Positions 34,516 through 43,147 are shown, counted from the stretch's first letter. The stretch is DNA of 64,000 nt from Anaerolineales bacterium (GCA_020060465.1 JAGVAD010000024.1:1-64000), one strand, 5' to 3'. A program made the numbers and translations. The notes: generated by a model not told the origin, from the letters alone.

Positions 34516-36039
34516 TTAAGCGTGCTGCGTTTCTTCCAGGCCCGCCGCATAGGACAGGATTAATTCCTCGGAAAAGTCTTTTCGTTGAACTTCTCCCTTG
34601 ATCCGCCCCTGATGCATCACCAGTATTCGATCGCACATGCCAATCAGCTCTGGCAGGTCAGACGAAATTAAGATAATCCCCACGCCTGCATTGGCGAACT
34701 CACGCAGCGTTTTATAGATTTCTGCACGAGCGCCTACATCTACGCCCCGTGTGGGCTCGTCGAAAATCACAACCTCGGGCTGGATGCCCATCCACATTGC
34801 CACCAGACATTTCTGTTGATTGCCGCCGGATAAATGCAACACCTTCTTCAAAATCGAAGCCGTCTGGATGGAATAGATCTCGATTTGTTTTTCGGCGTAC
34901 TCGTTAACCAGCTTCTGGTTCAGGAAATCCATTCGTGAGGCGAACCGTTTTAAGGATGGGGCGATCAAGTTTTCGCGCACTGTCATTCCCAAGAACAGCC
35001 CCCATCCTTTGCGATCCTCGGTGAGATATGCAATTCGCCTCTTGATCGCGTCTTCAGGTTTTGAGATCTGGATCTCATTTCCATTCAAATAGATCTTCCC
35101 CGAATCCTTTCGATCAATCCCGAAGATCGCTCGTGCCACTTCCGTTCTGCCTGCGCCCACCAATCCTGCAAAGCCAAGAATTTCACCCGCCCGCAGTTGG
35201 AAATTGATATCCTGAAACACCCCTTTGCGGGAGAGAGACTCAACCCGCAGGCGCTCTGCGCCCAACGGCTTTTCGACAGCCGCGCCGTAAAGGTTCGTGA
35301 TCTGGCGTCCTACCATCATCGAAACGAGATCGTTCTCCGACACTTCGCTCACATTCCGACTGGCGATATACTTGCCATCCCGCATCACAATGACGCGACT
35401 GGCGATCTGAAAGATCTCCGACAGTTTATGTGTGATGTAGATAAAAGACATGCCCTGTTCCTGCAATTTGCGGATGTTTTGGAACAGGTAGGCAATTTCA
35501 TTTTCGGTCAGCGAAGATGTGGGTTCATCCAGGATCAAAACCTTAGGGTGAGTAGAGATCGCTTTAAGAATCTCCAGGATTTGCTGTTGCCCCATAGACA
35601 ACCGTTTTACCAATATCCGTGGGTCAAGATCCAGATCAAACCTGCTGAGAAAATCTTGCGCCTCTTGGTAGAGCGCTTTCCACTGTACGTTGTTCAGCCT
35701 GCCAACCGGCTGGCGATTGGCGAAGATATTTTCTGCTACGGATAAGCTTCCAACCAGGGAGAGTTCCTGGAATACCATACTGATCCCTGCTCGAATGGCA
35801 TCGGCTGGCGAGTTGAATGAAACGGTCTTTCCTTCCAGGATAATTCGGCCCGAGTCGGGTCGTTGCGCTCCGCCCAGGATTTGCGTTAATGTGCTTTTCC
35901 CTGCTCCATTCTCTCCCACCAGGGCCAGGATTTCACCATGTCCCAGCGACAGGCTTACGTTATCCACCGCCAGTACGCCTGGAAAGCTTTTAGAAATGTT
36001 TTCTGCTCGCAGGACCTCTTCCATCTCGTCTCTGTTCAA
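34516..36039 (-). CDS. Ribose-type sugar ABC transporter ATPase, system 2
   Basis: The 507-aa double ABC ATPase has Walker A LVGENGAGKST, signature LSMGQQQILEILKA and DEPTSSLTENE in the first half, and GLVGAGRTE, LSGGNQQKCLVAMWM and DEPTRGVDVGAR in the second. It lies downstream of the system 2 binding-protein gene, separated by an intrinsic terminator at 36038-36076, so its expression needs readthrough. Confidence 0.95.
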   Translation of the reverse strand: MNRDEMEEVLRAENISKSFPGVLAVDNVSLSLGHGEILALVGENGAGKSTLTQILGGAQRPDSGRIILEGKTVSFNSPADAIRAGISMVFQELSLVGSLSVAENIFANRQPVGRLNNVQWKALYQEAQDFLSRFDLDLDPRILVKRLSMGQQQILEILKAISTHPKVLILDEPTSSLTENEIAYLFQNIRKLQEQGMSFIYITHKLSEIFQIASRVIVMRDGKYIASRNVSEVSENDLVSMMVGRQITNLYGAAVEKPLGAERLRVESLSRKGVFQDINFQLRAGEILGFAGLVGAGRTEVARAIFGIDRKDSGKIYLNGNEIQISKPEDAIKRRIAYLTEDRKGWGLFLGMTVRENLIAPSLKRFASRMDFLNQKLVNEYAEKQIEIYSIQTASILKKVLHLSGGNQQKCLVAMWMGIQPEVVIFDEPTRGVDVGARAEIYKTLREFANAGVGIILISSDLPELIGMCDRILVMHQGRIKGEVQRKDFSEELILSYAAGLEETQHA

Positions 36040-36076
36040 AAAGGGGGATGCAAATGATGATCTGCATCCCCCCTTT
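36038..36076 (-). terminator. Intra-operon terminator between binding protein and ATPase, system 2
   Basis: GGGGGATGCA (36043-36052) and TGCATCCCCC (36063-36072) form a 10-bp stem with a 10-base loop, and the minus strand continues with TTTTT (complement of 36038-36042). This is a complete intrinsic terminator between two genes of one transporter. It would yield an excess of binding protein over ATPase and permease, a known design for ABC importers. Confidence 0.8.
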
Positions 36077-36079
36077 AGC

Positions 36080-37117
36080 TTATTTCGTGTATATCTCGTT
36101 GGCGGCCAGGAAGTAATCTACATTATCTTTGTTGATGTAGTTCACCCACATAAAGATGTTCGTTGGACCTGTGATCACACCGGCTGCCTTATTGTCGGAG
36201 GTCAACGGCGCCTGGTGATGGACATAGTTGTAGAGGACCTGCAGGCACCAGAAAGCCATCGCCGCGTCGTCTTGGGCTACGGTCCCAGTGAGCGTCCCGT
36301 TTTTGATCTTTTGCAGGATGTCTGAGTTGCGATCCATTGCTACAACCTTCACTTGCCCAACCTTGCCGGCTTCCTCTACGGCTGTGGCAGCGCCAATTCC
36401 TGCGGTCGAGTCGGTGCCCACAAACGCAGCCAGATCCGGGTTGCGCTGCAGGATGTCCTTGGCAACATTCACTGCGGTGACCGTGTCAGCTTTCGTATCG
36501 CCAACCTGGACAACTTCAATATCGGGGTAGGCTTTGAACGCATCGCGATAACCAGCTTCGCGATCATCGAACATTTGCACGCCGGGGATGCTGAGAATAG
36601 CAACCTTGCCCTTGCCGCCGAGCGCCTCAGCGATCGCCTTCCCGCCGGTGTACCCCAGGTCGTGCTGGTAGGAGCCAACATAGGCAATGCGCTTGGATTC
36701 AGGCAGGTCTCCCAGGATGGTGACTACCGGGATGCCAGCGTCGCTCGCCTTGTTAATTTCGGGTGTCAGCACAGGTTCAACCCCGAAGACGCATATCCCT
36801 TTCGGCTGCCTGGCGATCGCCTGATCGAAAGCTGCCACCATGGCATTCATGTCGTACTCAGCGGGGCCGACATAACTGGTCTTAACGCCCAGCACTTCTC
36901 CGCCCCATTTCCAGCCGTATTTGTGGGCGTTGAAGAACTCCAGGTTACCCATCGAAGAGACATAAATGTACTCCTCGTCTGCCGTCGCCGGTTGCGCCGG
37001 TTGCGCCGGTTCGGCGTTGGCTGGAGCCTGGGTAGCGACTGGCTGCTGTGAGCAGGCCCCTAGAAGAAGGGCCAACCCAGTCAGCAGGCTGAACAGGATC
37101 ATAAGTTTGGATTTCAT
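36080..37117 (-). CDS. Ribose-type sugar-binding lipoprotein, system 2
   Basis: The 345-aa protein has a lipobox LLLGAC at residue 21 and a short Gln/Pro/Ala linker. The mature part (YIYVSSMGNLEFFNAHKYGWKWGGEVLGV, KASDAGIPVVTILGDLP, AAFVGTDSTAGIGAATAVEEAG) is a type 1 periplasmic-binding fold. AAGGAGAAG precedes the ATG. It lies 84 bases after the kinase gene and starts the system 2 transporter block; the ligand is not known. Confidence 0.92.
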   Translation of the reverse strand: MKSKLMILFSLLTGLALLLGACSQQPVATQAPANAEPAQPAQPATADEEYIYVSSMGNLEFFNAHKYGWKWGGEVLGVKTSYVGPAEYDMNAMVAAFDQAIARQPKGICVFGVEPVLTPEINKASDAGIPVVTILGDLPESKRIAYVGSYQHDLGYTGGKAIAEALGGKGKVAILSIPGVQMFDDREAGYRDAFKAYPDIEVVQVGDTKADTVTAVNVAKDILQRNPDLAAFVGTDSTAGIGAATAVEEAGKVGQVKVVAMDRNSDILQKIKNGTLTGTVAQDDAAMAFWCLQVLYNYVHHQAPLTSDNKAAGVITGPTNIFMWVNYINKDNVDYFLAANEIYTK

Positions 37118-37201
37118 TGGGTCTTCTCCTTCATTTCTCTTCGAATATTGATCTTCCCGGATGACGGATCGGTCTATTGCTCCGGGTGGTGAATTGCTGA
37201 C

Positions 37202-38359
37202 TTAGCGGGCGACGCGCTTGCCGCCGCCAAGTACGTCCGCCTTAAGCAGTTCTTGCACTTCTGCCCGAGTCACGATCGGCAAATCAAACATCAGTGTCTG
37301 TTTGATGCGCGTGGCTGCATCGCCGACCAGTAACCCCTTTTCCATACCTTCGGTATTGAAACCGGCGGTAAGCAGACCGTAATAGAAACCTCCATTCCAG
37401 GTGTCGCCTCCTCCAAGCCTGTCCATCAACACAATGGATTTGACGGCGGGAGAACGAATGAAGTTGCCCTGCGAATCCATCACTGCCGTTTCCCATCGCT
37501 GCTGCTCAAACGTATCCGGGTAACGAATGGTGATGGCGACGATTTTTGTATCGAACTGTTCGCCAACCTGCGCGGCGAAATCCTTAATGTCCTGGTCGGT
37601 CAGCTCGCCGATGTCGCCTTGATCAATTTGCTGCGCGCTGTATTGACCGCACCCAATTCCGTAGAGGGCGGCCATATCCTCGATTGTGGTGATCAAAATA
37701 TCAACATTTTGTTTCAAGATGGGCGTCATCACAGCTTTACATTGCTCAGGGCTCCACAGCGTCGCACGGTAGTTGAAATCCATCCCCACCAGGCAGTCCG
37801 CTGGTTTGGCTGCTATTGCTTCCTGAAATGCTTCCAGCAGGTAGTTTTTCTCGTATTTGCTGTGATGCGACAAGCCGAAGGTGATCCCAGAAGTGTGGAA
37901 TAATTTGCAGTCCTTCAGCGCAGCAGCCCAATTGACCATCCCAGCCCCCAGCCGGCTGGCAGCAGAGTACATTCGCTGGTAGTAAGCCACGCTCTTGCGC
38001 GGCGTGCGACCTAATTCATAGAGCAGACGGCCAATCGGCTCTGTCTTTGGCGCCCAGACGAAATAATTGGTATTAATCCCCTGCCCTCGCGCGGTGTCGC
38101 GCAGCAGCCACCCATACGGGTTGTCTGGTACGCGGGTGATATAGGCAGAGGGGATTCCGAATCGAGCCAAAACCATGCACAGCGTCAATTCGCTTCCCGC
38201 CAAAGAGATATATACCTGTCGGGTGGTCTCCAAACGTTGCGCATCGCACGGCGTGTCGCGAATCATCGTCTCGCCGAAGGTAACAAAAGCCGGTCCCTTT
38301 CCAGCGAAGGAGCTCAAATCATCCTTTGTGATGTCGTACTTGATTTTGCCATCGCCCAT
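37202..38359 (-). CDS. PfkB-family sugar kinase, 2-keto-3-deoxygluconate-kinase type
   Basis: The 385-aa protein starts AFVTFGETMIRDTP and has the PfkB nucleotide site and catalytic base in VLMDRLGGGDTWNGGFYYGLL (G-G-G-D instead of the usual G-A-G-D). YELGRTPRKSVAYYQRMYSAAS and LVGMDFNYRATLWSP resemble KDG kinases. Together with the KDPG aldolase at 42321 this predicts phosphorylation of a 2-keto-3-deoxy sugar acid and its cleavage. It follows the SDR gene by 15 bases with an AGAGGA site. Confidence 0.85.
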   Translation of the reverse strand: MGDGKIKYDITKDDLSSFAGKGPAFVTFGETMIRDTPCDAQRLETTRQVYISLAGSELTLCMVLARFGIPSAYITRVPDNPYGWLLRDTARGQGINTNYFVWAPKTEPIGRLLYELGRTPRKSVAYYQRMYSAASRLGAGMVNWAAALKDCKLFHTSGITFGLSHHSKYEKNYLLEAFQEAIAAKPADCLVGMDFNYRATLWSPEQCKAVMTPILKQNVDILITTIEDMAALYGIGCGQYSAQQIDQGDIGELTDQDIKDFAAQVGEQFDTKIVAITIRYPDTFEQQRWETAVMDSQGNFIRSPAVKSIVLMDRLGGGDTWNGGFYYGLLTAGFNTEGMEKGLLVGDAATRIKQTLMFDLPIVTRAEVQELLKADVLGGGKRVAR

Positions 38360-38374
38360 TATCCATCGTCCTCT

Positions 38375-39145
38375 CTACCAGGTTTCGAGCTGGGCAGTCA
38401 ATCCGCCATCTACAAAGAGTTGAGTCCCGGTAATGAAAGACGCCTCATCGCTTGCCAGGAACGCCGCCGCATAACCGATATCCTCCGGTTGACCGATGCG
38501 CTTCATCACCTGCCGTTTTTCCACCAGGCGACGCTGTTCTTCTGGGTCATCGTAGCTGTCGAAGATGCTTTGAATGAGCGGCGTAAGCACCCAGCCCGGG
38601 GCAATCGAATTGACCCGGATGGTCGGGCCGTAATCAATGGCCATGTTGCGCGTCAGCGCCGTGATCCCGCCTTTGGATGCGGCGTATGGGGCGACGCCGT
38701 TGACCGTCTGGAAAGAATGGACAGACGAAATATTAATAATCGCTCCCTTGCCGATCTTCTGCATGTGCGGGATCACATACTTGGAGCACAGGAATTGACC
38801 TTTTAGGTTGACATTCAAACAGCGATCCCAGTCTTCGCTGCTTGTATCCAGCAGCGTTTTATAGACGCCAATCCCGGCGTTGTTCACCAGGATATCAATC
38901 CTGCCATAATGAGCCAGCGTCTTTTCGACCATGGCCTTGACCTGCTCTTCATTGGAGACATCGCACAGGATGAATATGGCGTCTCCGCCCATTTGGCGCA
39001 TTTGCTCGGCTGTAGCTTCGCCGCCCTTTTCATCCCAATCAACCACGGCAACTTTTGCCCCTTCTTGGATGAACACTTTGACGATGCCCCAGCCAATGCC
39101 TTTGGCGCCTCCAGTGACAATTGCAACTCGGTCTTTAAGTTTCAT
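38375..39145 (-). CDS. Short-chain dehydrogenase/reductase
   Basis: The start is set at the ATG at 39145 (256 aa), since the classical T-G-x3-G-x-G motif (VTGGAKGIGWG) must lie near the N-terminus and AAAGGGG precedes it; the longer track version adds an unrelated 39-residue extension. NNAGIGV, the catalytic serine in NISSVHSF and the Y-x3-K in YAASKGG are present. It probably oxidises a sugar or sugar acid of the pathway (gluconate-5-dehydrogenase or KduD-like activity); the precise substrate is not readable from sequence. Confidence 0.92.
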   Translation of the reverse strand: MKLKDRVAIVTGGAKGIGWGIVKVFIQEGAKVAVVDWDEKGGEATAEQMRQMGGDAIFILCDVSNEEQVKAMVEKTLAHYGRIDILVNNAGIGVYKTLLDTSSEDWDRCLNVNLKGQFLCSKYVIPHMQKIGKGAIINISSVHSFQTVNGVAPYAASKGGITALTRNMAIDYGPTIRVNSIAPGWVLTPLIQSIFDSYDDPEEQRRLVEKRQVMKRIGQPEDIGYAAAFLASDEASFITGTQLFVDGGLTAQLETW

Positions 39146-39221
39146 GTCGGACCCCTTTCGTTGGTTTTTCAAATCATCGGTTTCATTCAGATAACAGTCG
39201 CCCTCAAGCGGTCGAAATGAT

Positions 39222-40400
39222 TTACCAGGGAGTGCGCGGCGTCGAAAGGAACACCGGGCCATCTGCCCCTACTGCCACATTGTCTTCGATGCGTAACCCG
39301 CCAAAATCTGGAATATAGACGCCGGGCTCGACGCTGCTTACCATTCCCTTCTCCAACGTTCCCTCCGCTCCGGGCATTAAGAAGGGGATGAATTCGTGGT
39401 AGCGCAGACCTACACCATGCCCGGTGATATGGACGAAATACTGTCCCAGGCCGGCTTTTTCCAGCACTTCGCGAGCAGCCCGGTCTGGAGCTGCAAAGGA
39501 AGCCCCGTGGCGCATCTGCCCTGCTGCTGCCTGTTGCGCTTCAAGAAGGTGATTGTAAACTTCCTTCTGCCTCTCATTTGGGCCGCCGGCGACTGCCATG
39601 TACGTCAGATCAGACCAATAGCCATCTACAACCGTTGCCAGTTCGATCATCACAAAATCGCCTGAATGAATGACGTTGGTTGTGGATGGGACCAGCAGCG
39701 TCCCTTTGGTGCTGTTGACCGGCCCTGCGCCGACTTCGCACGAAGCGCGCACCAGACGGGCGCCTTTGTAACCCGGCCCTTCTGCCCGCGCATAAAACTC
39801 AACCCACGCGCCAACTTCGGCTTCCGTCATTCCTGGCTCCAGCTTTGCCAGCGTTTTTCTCAGAGCGTTCTCCGCAATTTCGTTGGCGATGCGCAGCTTG
39901 ATCAGCTCATAGTCGCTTTTGATGGCTCGCACGCCTTGCAGAAAGCCAGTGATATCCACAAGAGTTGAATCGGCAAAAACCGAATCCAGCATACTGTTCC
40001 ACGGCAACGCCGGCACAACCGGCTCAGCCGACCGATAGGTGGGGGCGACTACTTCAAAACTTTTCTCAACCCCAATCCGCTTGCCTGCCAGGCTCAGTTT
40101 CTGGCTCGCCATCTTGAGCAAGCGTTGGTAGTTTTCATAAAGATCTCCATCCTTGAGCAAGCCCCAGCCAAACGGCGCAACGTCTGTCCAATCTGGGTTG
40201 GCGTACTCTTGTTCCACTTCAGGCAAGAAGAGCATCGGTTTCCCTTCCTGAGGTAGGACAGCGACCGAAAACCCATGATGCGGCCAGTAGTCCGTCAGAT
40301 AAACCACATTTTCCGGCAGCCGGCACACCAGGGCCGCCAGATTTTCGTCTGCCATCTTCTTCTGCAGCCGTTCGAGGCGCACGTGATCAACATCTTTCAT
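39222..40400 (-). CDS. M24-family (Xaa-Pro aminopeptidase/creatinase-like) protein
   Basis: The ATG at 40400 has GAGGAGAAAC upstream and gives 392 aa; the track extension to 40559 overlaps intergenic sequence. The N-terminal creatinase domain (LAALVCRLPENVVYLTDYWPHHG) is followed by a pita-bread domain with SDLTY, GHGVGLRYHE, SSVEPGVY and LRIEDNV as metal ligands. The first ligand aspartate, usually V-D-x-G, is a glutamate (MIELATVVDGYWSD), so metal binding may differ and the protein may be a hydrolase other than a prolyl peptidase. Its presence inside a sugar-acid locus is unexplained. Confidence 0.85.
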   Translation of the reverse strand: MKDVDHVRLERLQKKMADENLAALVCRLPENVVYLTDYWPHHGFSVAVLPQEGKPMLFLPEVEQEYANPDWTDVAPFGWGLLKDGDLYENYQRLLKMASQKLSLAGKRIGVEKSFEVVAPTYRSAEPVVPALPWNSMLDSVFADSTLVDITGFLQGVRAIKSDYELIKLRIANEIAENALRKTLAKLEPGMTEAEVGAWVEFYARAEGPGYKGARLVRASCEVGAGPVNSTKGTLLVPSTTNVIHSGDFVMIELATVVDGYWSDLTYMAVAGGPNERQKEVYNHLLEAQQAAAGQMRHGASFAAPDRAAREVLEKAGLGQYFVHITGHGVGLRYHEFIPFLMPGAEGTLEKGMVSSVEPGVYIPDFGGLRIEDNVAVGADGPVFLSTPRTPW

Positions 40401-40467
40401 AATCGTTTCTCCTCTCTGATTTCGGCCTAATTTGCTTTTCAACCGTTGTGGCGCGGTTTCCACCGCC

Positions 40468-41148
40468 TCACAGGCGCCCAAATTCCGCCAGCAGCTCCTC
40501 GACGGTTTTGCCTTCGCGGATCTTGGCGCGTGTCTTCTCTTCTTTCTCTGCCTGTTCACGCGCCTTTTCTAATACCTGAGCCGCGTTCTCTAACGGGATG
40601 ACCACCACGCCGATCTCATCGCCCAACACCAGATCGCCTGGACGCACCACCACGCCCGCGCATTGGATCGGGACATTGACCTCGATTGGCTCCATTCGCC
40701 CAGAGTAGGGGGAATGCGTTGAACGTGGAACAATCGCCTTTGAGAAGATGAAGAAACCCAGATCCCTCGTCTCGTCTGTATCTCGAATGGCGCCATCTAC
40801 CACAGCACCCACCACGCCCTTCATCTTACATAATCCCGACATCAGACCGCCCCAAATCGAGGTCTCTGTTTCTCCGGCTGCATCAACCACGATCACATCG
40901 CCCGCCTGGGCTACAGATAGCGCATCCAGGCAATCCACCTGGTTGCCTGGCTCAAGCCGCACTGTGAGCGCAGGCCCAACAAAGCGGGTTTCAGTGCTGA
41001 GCGGGCGCAAATAAGAGCGCATCACCCCGGCCCGTTCCTGCGCATCAGCCACGACGCAGGATGGGCTGTACACTTTGAGCAAATCTTTGAAACCCTGCAA
41101 TACCTGAGGATCGGGCTCTTGTTGACGTTGAAGGATCACTTTTCGCAT
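40468..41148 (-). CDS. RraA-like / HMG-CHA aldolase family protein
   Basis: The 226-aa protein contains DVIVVDAAGETETSIWGGLMSGLCKMKGVVGAVVDGAIRDTDE, the conserved core of the RraA/4-hydroxy-4-methyl-2-oxoglutarate aldolase family, with the R-D that binds oxoacid and metal. A C-terminal charged helix follows. In catabolic loci such proteins usually cleave or decarboxylate 2-keto acids, which fits its neighbours; RNase E inhibition is unlikely in this setting. Confidence 0.88.
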   Translation of the reverse strand: MRKVILQRQQEPDPQVLQGFKDLLKVYSPSCVVADAQERAGVMRSYLRPLSTETRFVGPALTVRLEPGNQVDCLDALSVAQAGDVIVVDAAGETETSIWGGLMSGLCKMKGVVGAVVDGAIRDTDETRDLGFFIFSKAIVPRSTHSPYSGRMEPIEVNVPIQCAGVVVRPGDLVLGDEIGVVVIPLENAAQVLEKAREQAEKEEKTRAKIREGKTVEELLAEFGRL

Positions 41149-41175
41149 GTGGATTTGCCTGCCTTTCTCAAGAGA

Positions 41176-41982
41176 TTATTTGGGCGGAATGTATCCGAGG
41201 CGAGAAGATATTTTCATTGCCGTCCGTTTCGCCTGTTCAATCAACTCCTTGTTCTTTTCGATTGGATCCATCCGAGCCGCCGGTCCAGAGATGCTGATGG
41301 CTGCTACAACTTTCCCGTTGATGTCGAAAATCGGCGCCGCCACGCAACGCACTTCCTCTTCATGCTCGCCTTTATCGAGAGCAAAACCTTGCTGGCGAAT
41401 TTGTTCCAGGTGCTTCATTAACGTATCCAGCTCAGTGATCGTTGAATCGGTGTACCGACGCAGGCCGTGCGACTGGTAATATTCACAAACTTGCTCTGGT
41501 TTCTGATACGCCAGGAGCGCCTTTCCTACGCCAGTGCAGTATGCTGGCGAACGCAGCCCAACGCGTGAAGACATCAATCCAATCGCGTGCAACCCAGGCA
41601 GCTTTTCGAGGTAAACGATCTGCATCCGATCCAAGACGACCAGGTGAACCGTTTCTTTCGTCTCATCTCGCAGCGCTTCAAGTTCTGGCAAAGCCGCCTG
41701 GCGGATGTCATCGCTGGCGATAAAGTTCTGAGCCAATTCGAGGCAAGCCAGACCAAGCTTGTATTGATTTGTTTTCTCATTCCGCTGAACGAAGCGGTGG
41801 TAGGCTAAGGTAGATAACATACGAAAGGTGGTGCTTGGGCTGAGGCCAATGCTTTCGGCGATCTCCGCCGGATTGCGCAGCTTGCCGTCCGATAGCAGAG
41901 TCAGGATGCGAATCGCCCGATCCAGCACGCGGATGTTATAGCGATCATCATTCCCACTTCTGGGTGTTAACGGCCTGCTCAC
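41176..41982 (-). CDS. IclR-family transcriptional regulator
   Basis: The start is set at the GTG at 41982, which overlaps the upstream stop as GTGA; the track extension to 42072 runs through the ABM gene. The N-terminal winged helix has NPAEIAESIGLSPSTTFRMLSTLAYHRFV (about 30-58), and the C-terminal effector domain has KETVHLVVLDRMQIVYLEKLPG, SSRVGLRSPAYCTGVGKALLAY and CVAAPIFDINGKVVAAISISGPAARM. Such regulators sense keto-acid or aromatic ligands and often repress the adjacent operon. The likely target is the eda promoter at 43073-43101. Confidence 0.93.
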   Translation of the reverse strand: MSRPLTPRSGNDDRYNIRVLDRAIRILTLLSDGKLRNPAEIAESIGLSPSTTFRMLSTLAYHRFVQRNEKTNQYKLGLACLELAQNFIASDDIRQAALPELEALRDETKETVHLVVLDRMQIVYLEKLPGLHAIGLMSSRVGLRSPAYCTGVGKALLAYQKPEQVCEYYQSHGLRRYTDSTITELDTLMKHLEQIRQQGFALDKGEHEEEVRCVAAPIFDINGKVVAAISISGPAARMDPIEKNKELIEQAKRTAMKISSRLGYIPPK

Positions 41983-42266
41983 GCCACCACCTCGTAAACC
42001 TGCAAGTGGCTTTCCGAATACATGGATTTCAACCGGGGCGAGAGCGCCTGGTGCTCGGCAGATGCCCGCCAATGCGCCGCCGCCTCTCCCGATTCAAAGC
42101 GGATCACCATTTGATAACGCCCTGGGGTTTCTTGTTCCTGCAACAAATCCGCGCGAATAAACCCGGGCATCTTAGACATGGCCGGGCGATATTCTTCTTG
42201 GAAAAACTGTTCAAAAGCCCCTGCTTGATCGGGAAAGACATCGAAAGTTACATGTCTTTCAATCAT
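41979..42266 (-). CDS. ABM-fold (antibiotic biosynthesis monooxygenase-like) small protein
   Basis: The ATG at 42266 has GGAGGG just upstream; the longer GTG start would include this site. The 95-aa protein reads as one dimeric alpha/beta-barrel unit (HVTFDVFPDQAGAFEQFF...MPGFIRADLLQEQE...YQMVIRFESGEAAAHWRAS). Such domains act as small oxygenases, decarboxylases or mutarotase-like proteins. It is translationally coupled to the IclR gene and follows a terminator after eda. Confidence 0.8.
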   Translation of the reverse strand: MIERHVTFDVFPDQAGAFEQFFQEEYRPAMSKMPGFIRADLLQEQETPGRYQMVIRFESGEAAAHWRASAEHQALSPRLKSMYSESHLQVYEVVA

Positions 42267-42278
42267 TTTGCCCTCCAC

Positions 42279-42320
42279 AAAAAACGCCAGATAATGATTG
42301 TTCCGATCATTATCTGGCGT
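42279..42320 (-). terminator. Terminator between eda and the ABM-iclR genes
   Basis: A perfect 15-bp inverted repeat, ACGCCAGATAATGAT (42284-42298) and ATCATTATCTGGCGT (42306-42320), with loop TGTTCCG, is followed on the minus strand by six Ts (complement of 42279-42284). It begins right at the eda stop. The GGAGGG site of the ABM gene follows immediately, so downstream genes depend on readthrough or another start. Confidence 0.85.
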
Positions 42321-42968
42321 CTATTTCCTGCGTCCTTCATCAGCCTGACGCCGGAAAATCTTCGCCCGCTCGGTAATCTCGGTGAAATTCTGCGCATCCA
42401 GCAATTTCTGGTTAACCAATTCGCCGCCTACACCCACCACATCAACACCGGCGCGGAAAAACTCAGCCGTCGTGTTTTGATCAACACCGCCCACTGCCGC
42501 CAGACGGATTTGCGGCAGCGGGCCTTTGATGGCTTTGATATACGCTGGCCCGCCAACGCTTGCCGGAAAGACCTTGACCACATCTGCGCCTGCTTCCCAG
42601 GCGGTCAAAATCTCGGTTGGGGTGTAGGCTCCCGGCATAACTGGTATCGAATAGCGTTTGCAGATTTGGATCGTGTTCGGGTTTAGGGTTGGGCAGACCA
42701 CAAATTGCGCCCCCGCCAATATTGCTGCTCGGGCTGTTTCGGCGTCTAAAACAGACCCAACCCCAAACAGAACCTCGCCGCCGAACTTCTGGCGCGCCTG
42801 GCGGATTACTTCGATTGCCCCGGGCGTAGTCATTGTGACTTCGATTGCCTGCACCCCTCCTGCCAGGATTGCTTCCGCAGCGGCAAGAAGCTGATCGGAG
42901 CTTTTGGCGCGCATAATCGCGACGACGCCGGTCTTCAAAATAAGGTCAAGTGTTGTTTCCTGCTCCAT
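42321..42968 (-). CDS. eda: 2-keto-3-deoxy-6-phosphogluconate aldolase
   Basis: The 215-aa class I aldolase has the conserved GVVAIMRAKSSDQ start, the glutamate in AIEVTMTTPGA, LFGVGSVLDAETA, the Schiff-base lysine in GADVVKVFPAS and LAAVGGVD. It cleaves KDPG (or the galactonate analogue) into pyruvate and glyceraldehyde 3-phosphate, which matches the KDG-type kinase at 37202. A GGAGAA site precedes the ATG. It is the first gene after the consensus promoter. Confidence 0.93.
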   Translation of the reverse strand: MEQETTLDLILKTGVVAIMRAKSSDQLLAAAEAILAGGVQAIEVTMTTPGAIEVIRQARQKFGGEVLFGVGSVLDAETARAAILAGAQFVVCPTLNPNTIQICKRYSIPVMPGAYTPTEILTAWEAGADVVKVFPASVGGPAYIKAIKGPLPQIRLAAVGGVDQNTTAEFFRAGVDVVGVGGELVNQKLLDAQNFTEITERAKIFRRQADEGRRK

Positions 42969-43035
42969 TGAATTCTCCAGAGAGGGAAAAGAAAGGAATG
43001 AAAATTGATCGCAGTTGTTTTTGTTTTTATTGGGG

Positions 43036-43101
43036 TTATTTCGCTAGATGAAATAATAATTTGTTTAATGAAATAATATCTTAAATAAAATCGTTTGTCA
43101 A
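43036..43101 (-). promoter_or_regulatory. Promoter of the sugar locus with overlapping repeat operators
   Basis: On the minus strand TTGACA (43101-43096), 17 bases and TATTAT (43078-43073) form a consensus promoter about 105 bases before eda. The direct repeat ATGAAATAAT occurs at 43068-43077 over the -10 and at 43048-43057 just past the start site, exactly 20 bp apart. TTATTTC (43036-43042) and GAAATAA (43050-43056) form a perfect inverted repeat with a 7-base spacer. Repeats on the same helix face around the start site suggest a repressor, most simply the IclR protein encoded in the operon. Confidence 0.7.
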
Positions 43102-43147
43102 GAATTAATTGCCTTGGGCGCTAAACGCGCACAGTACATTTGTGGTT

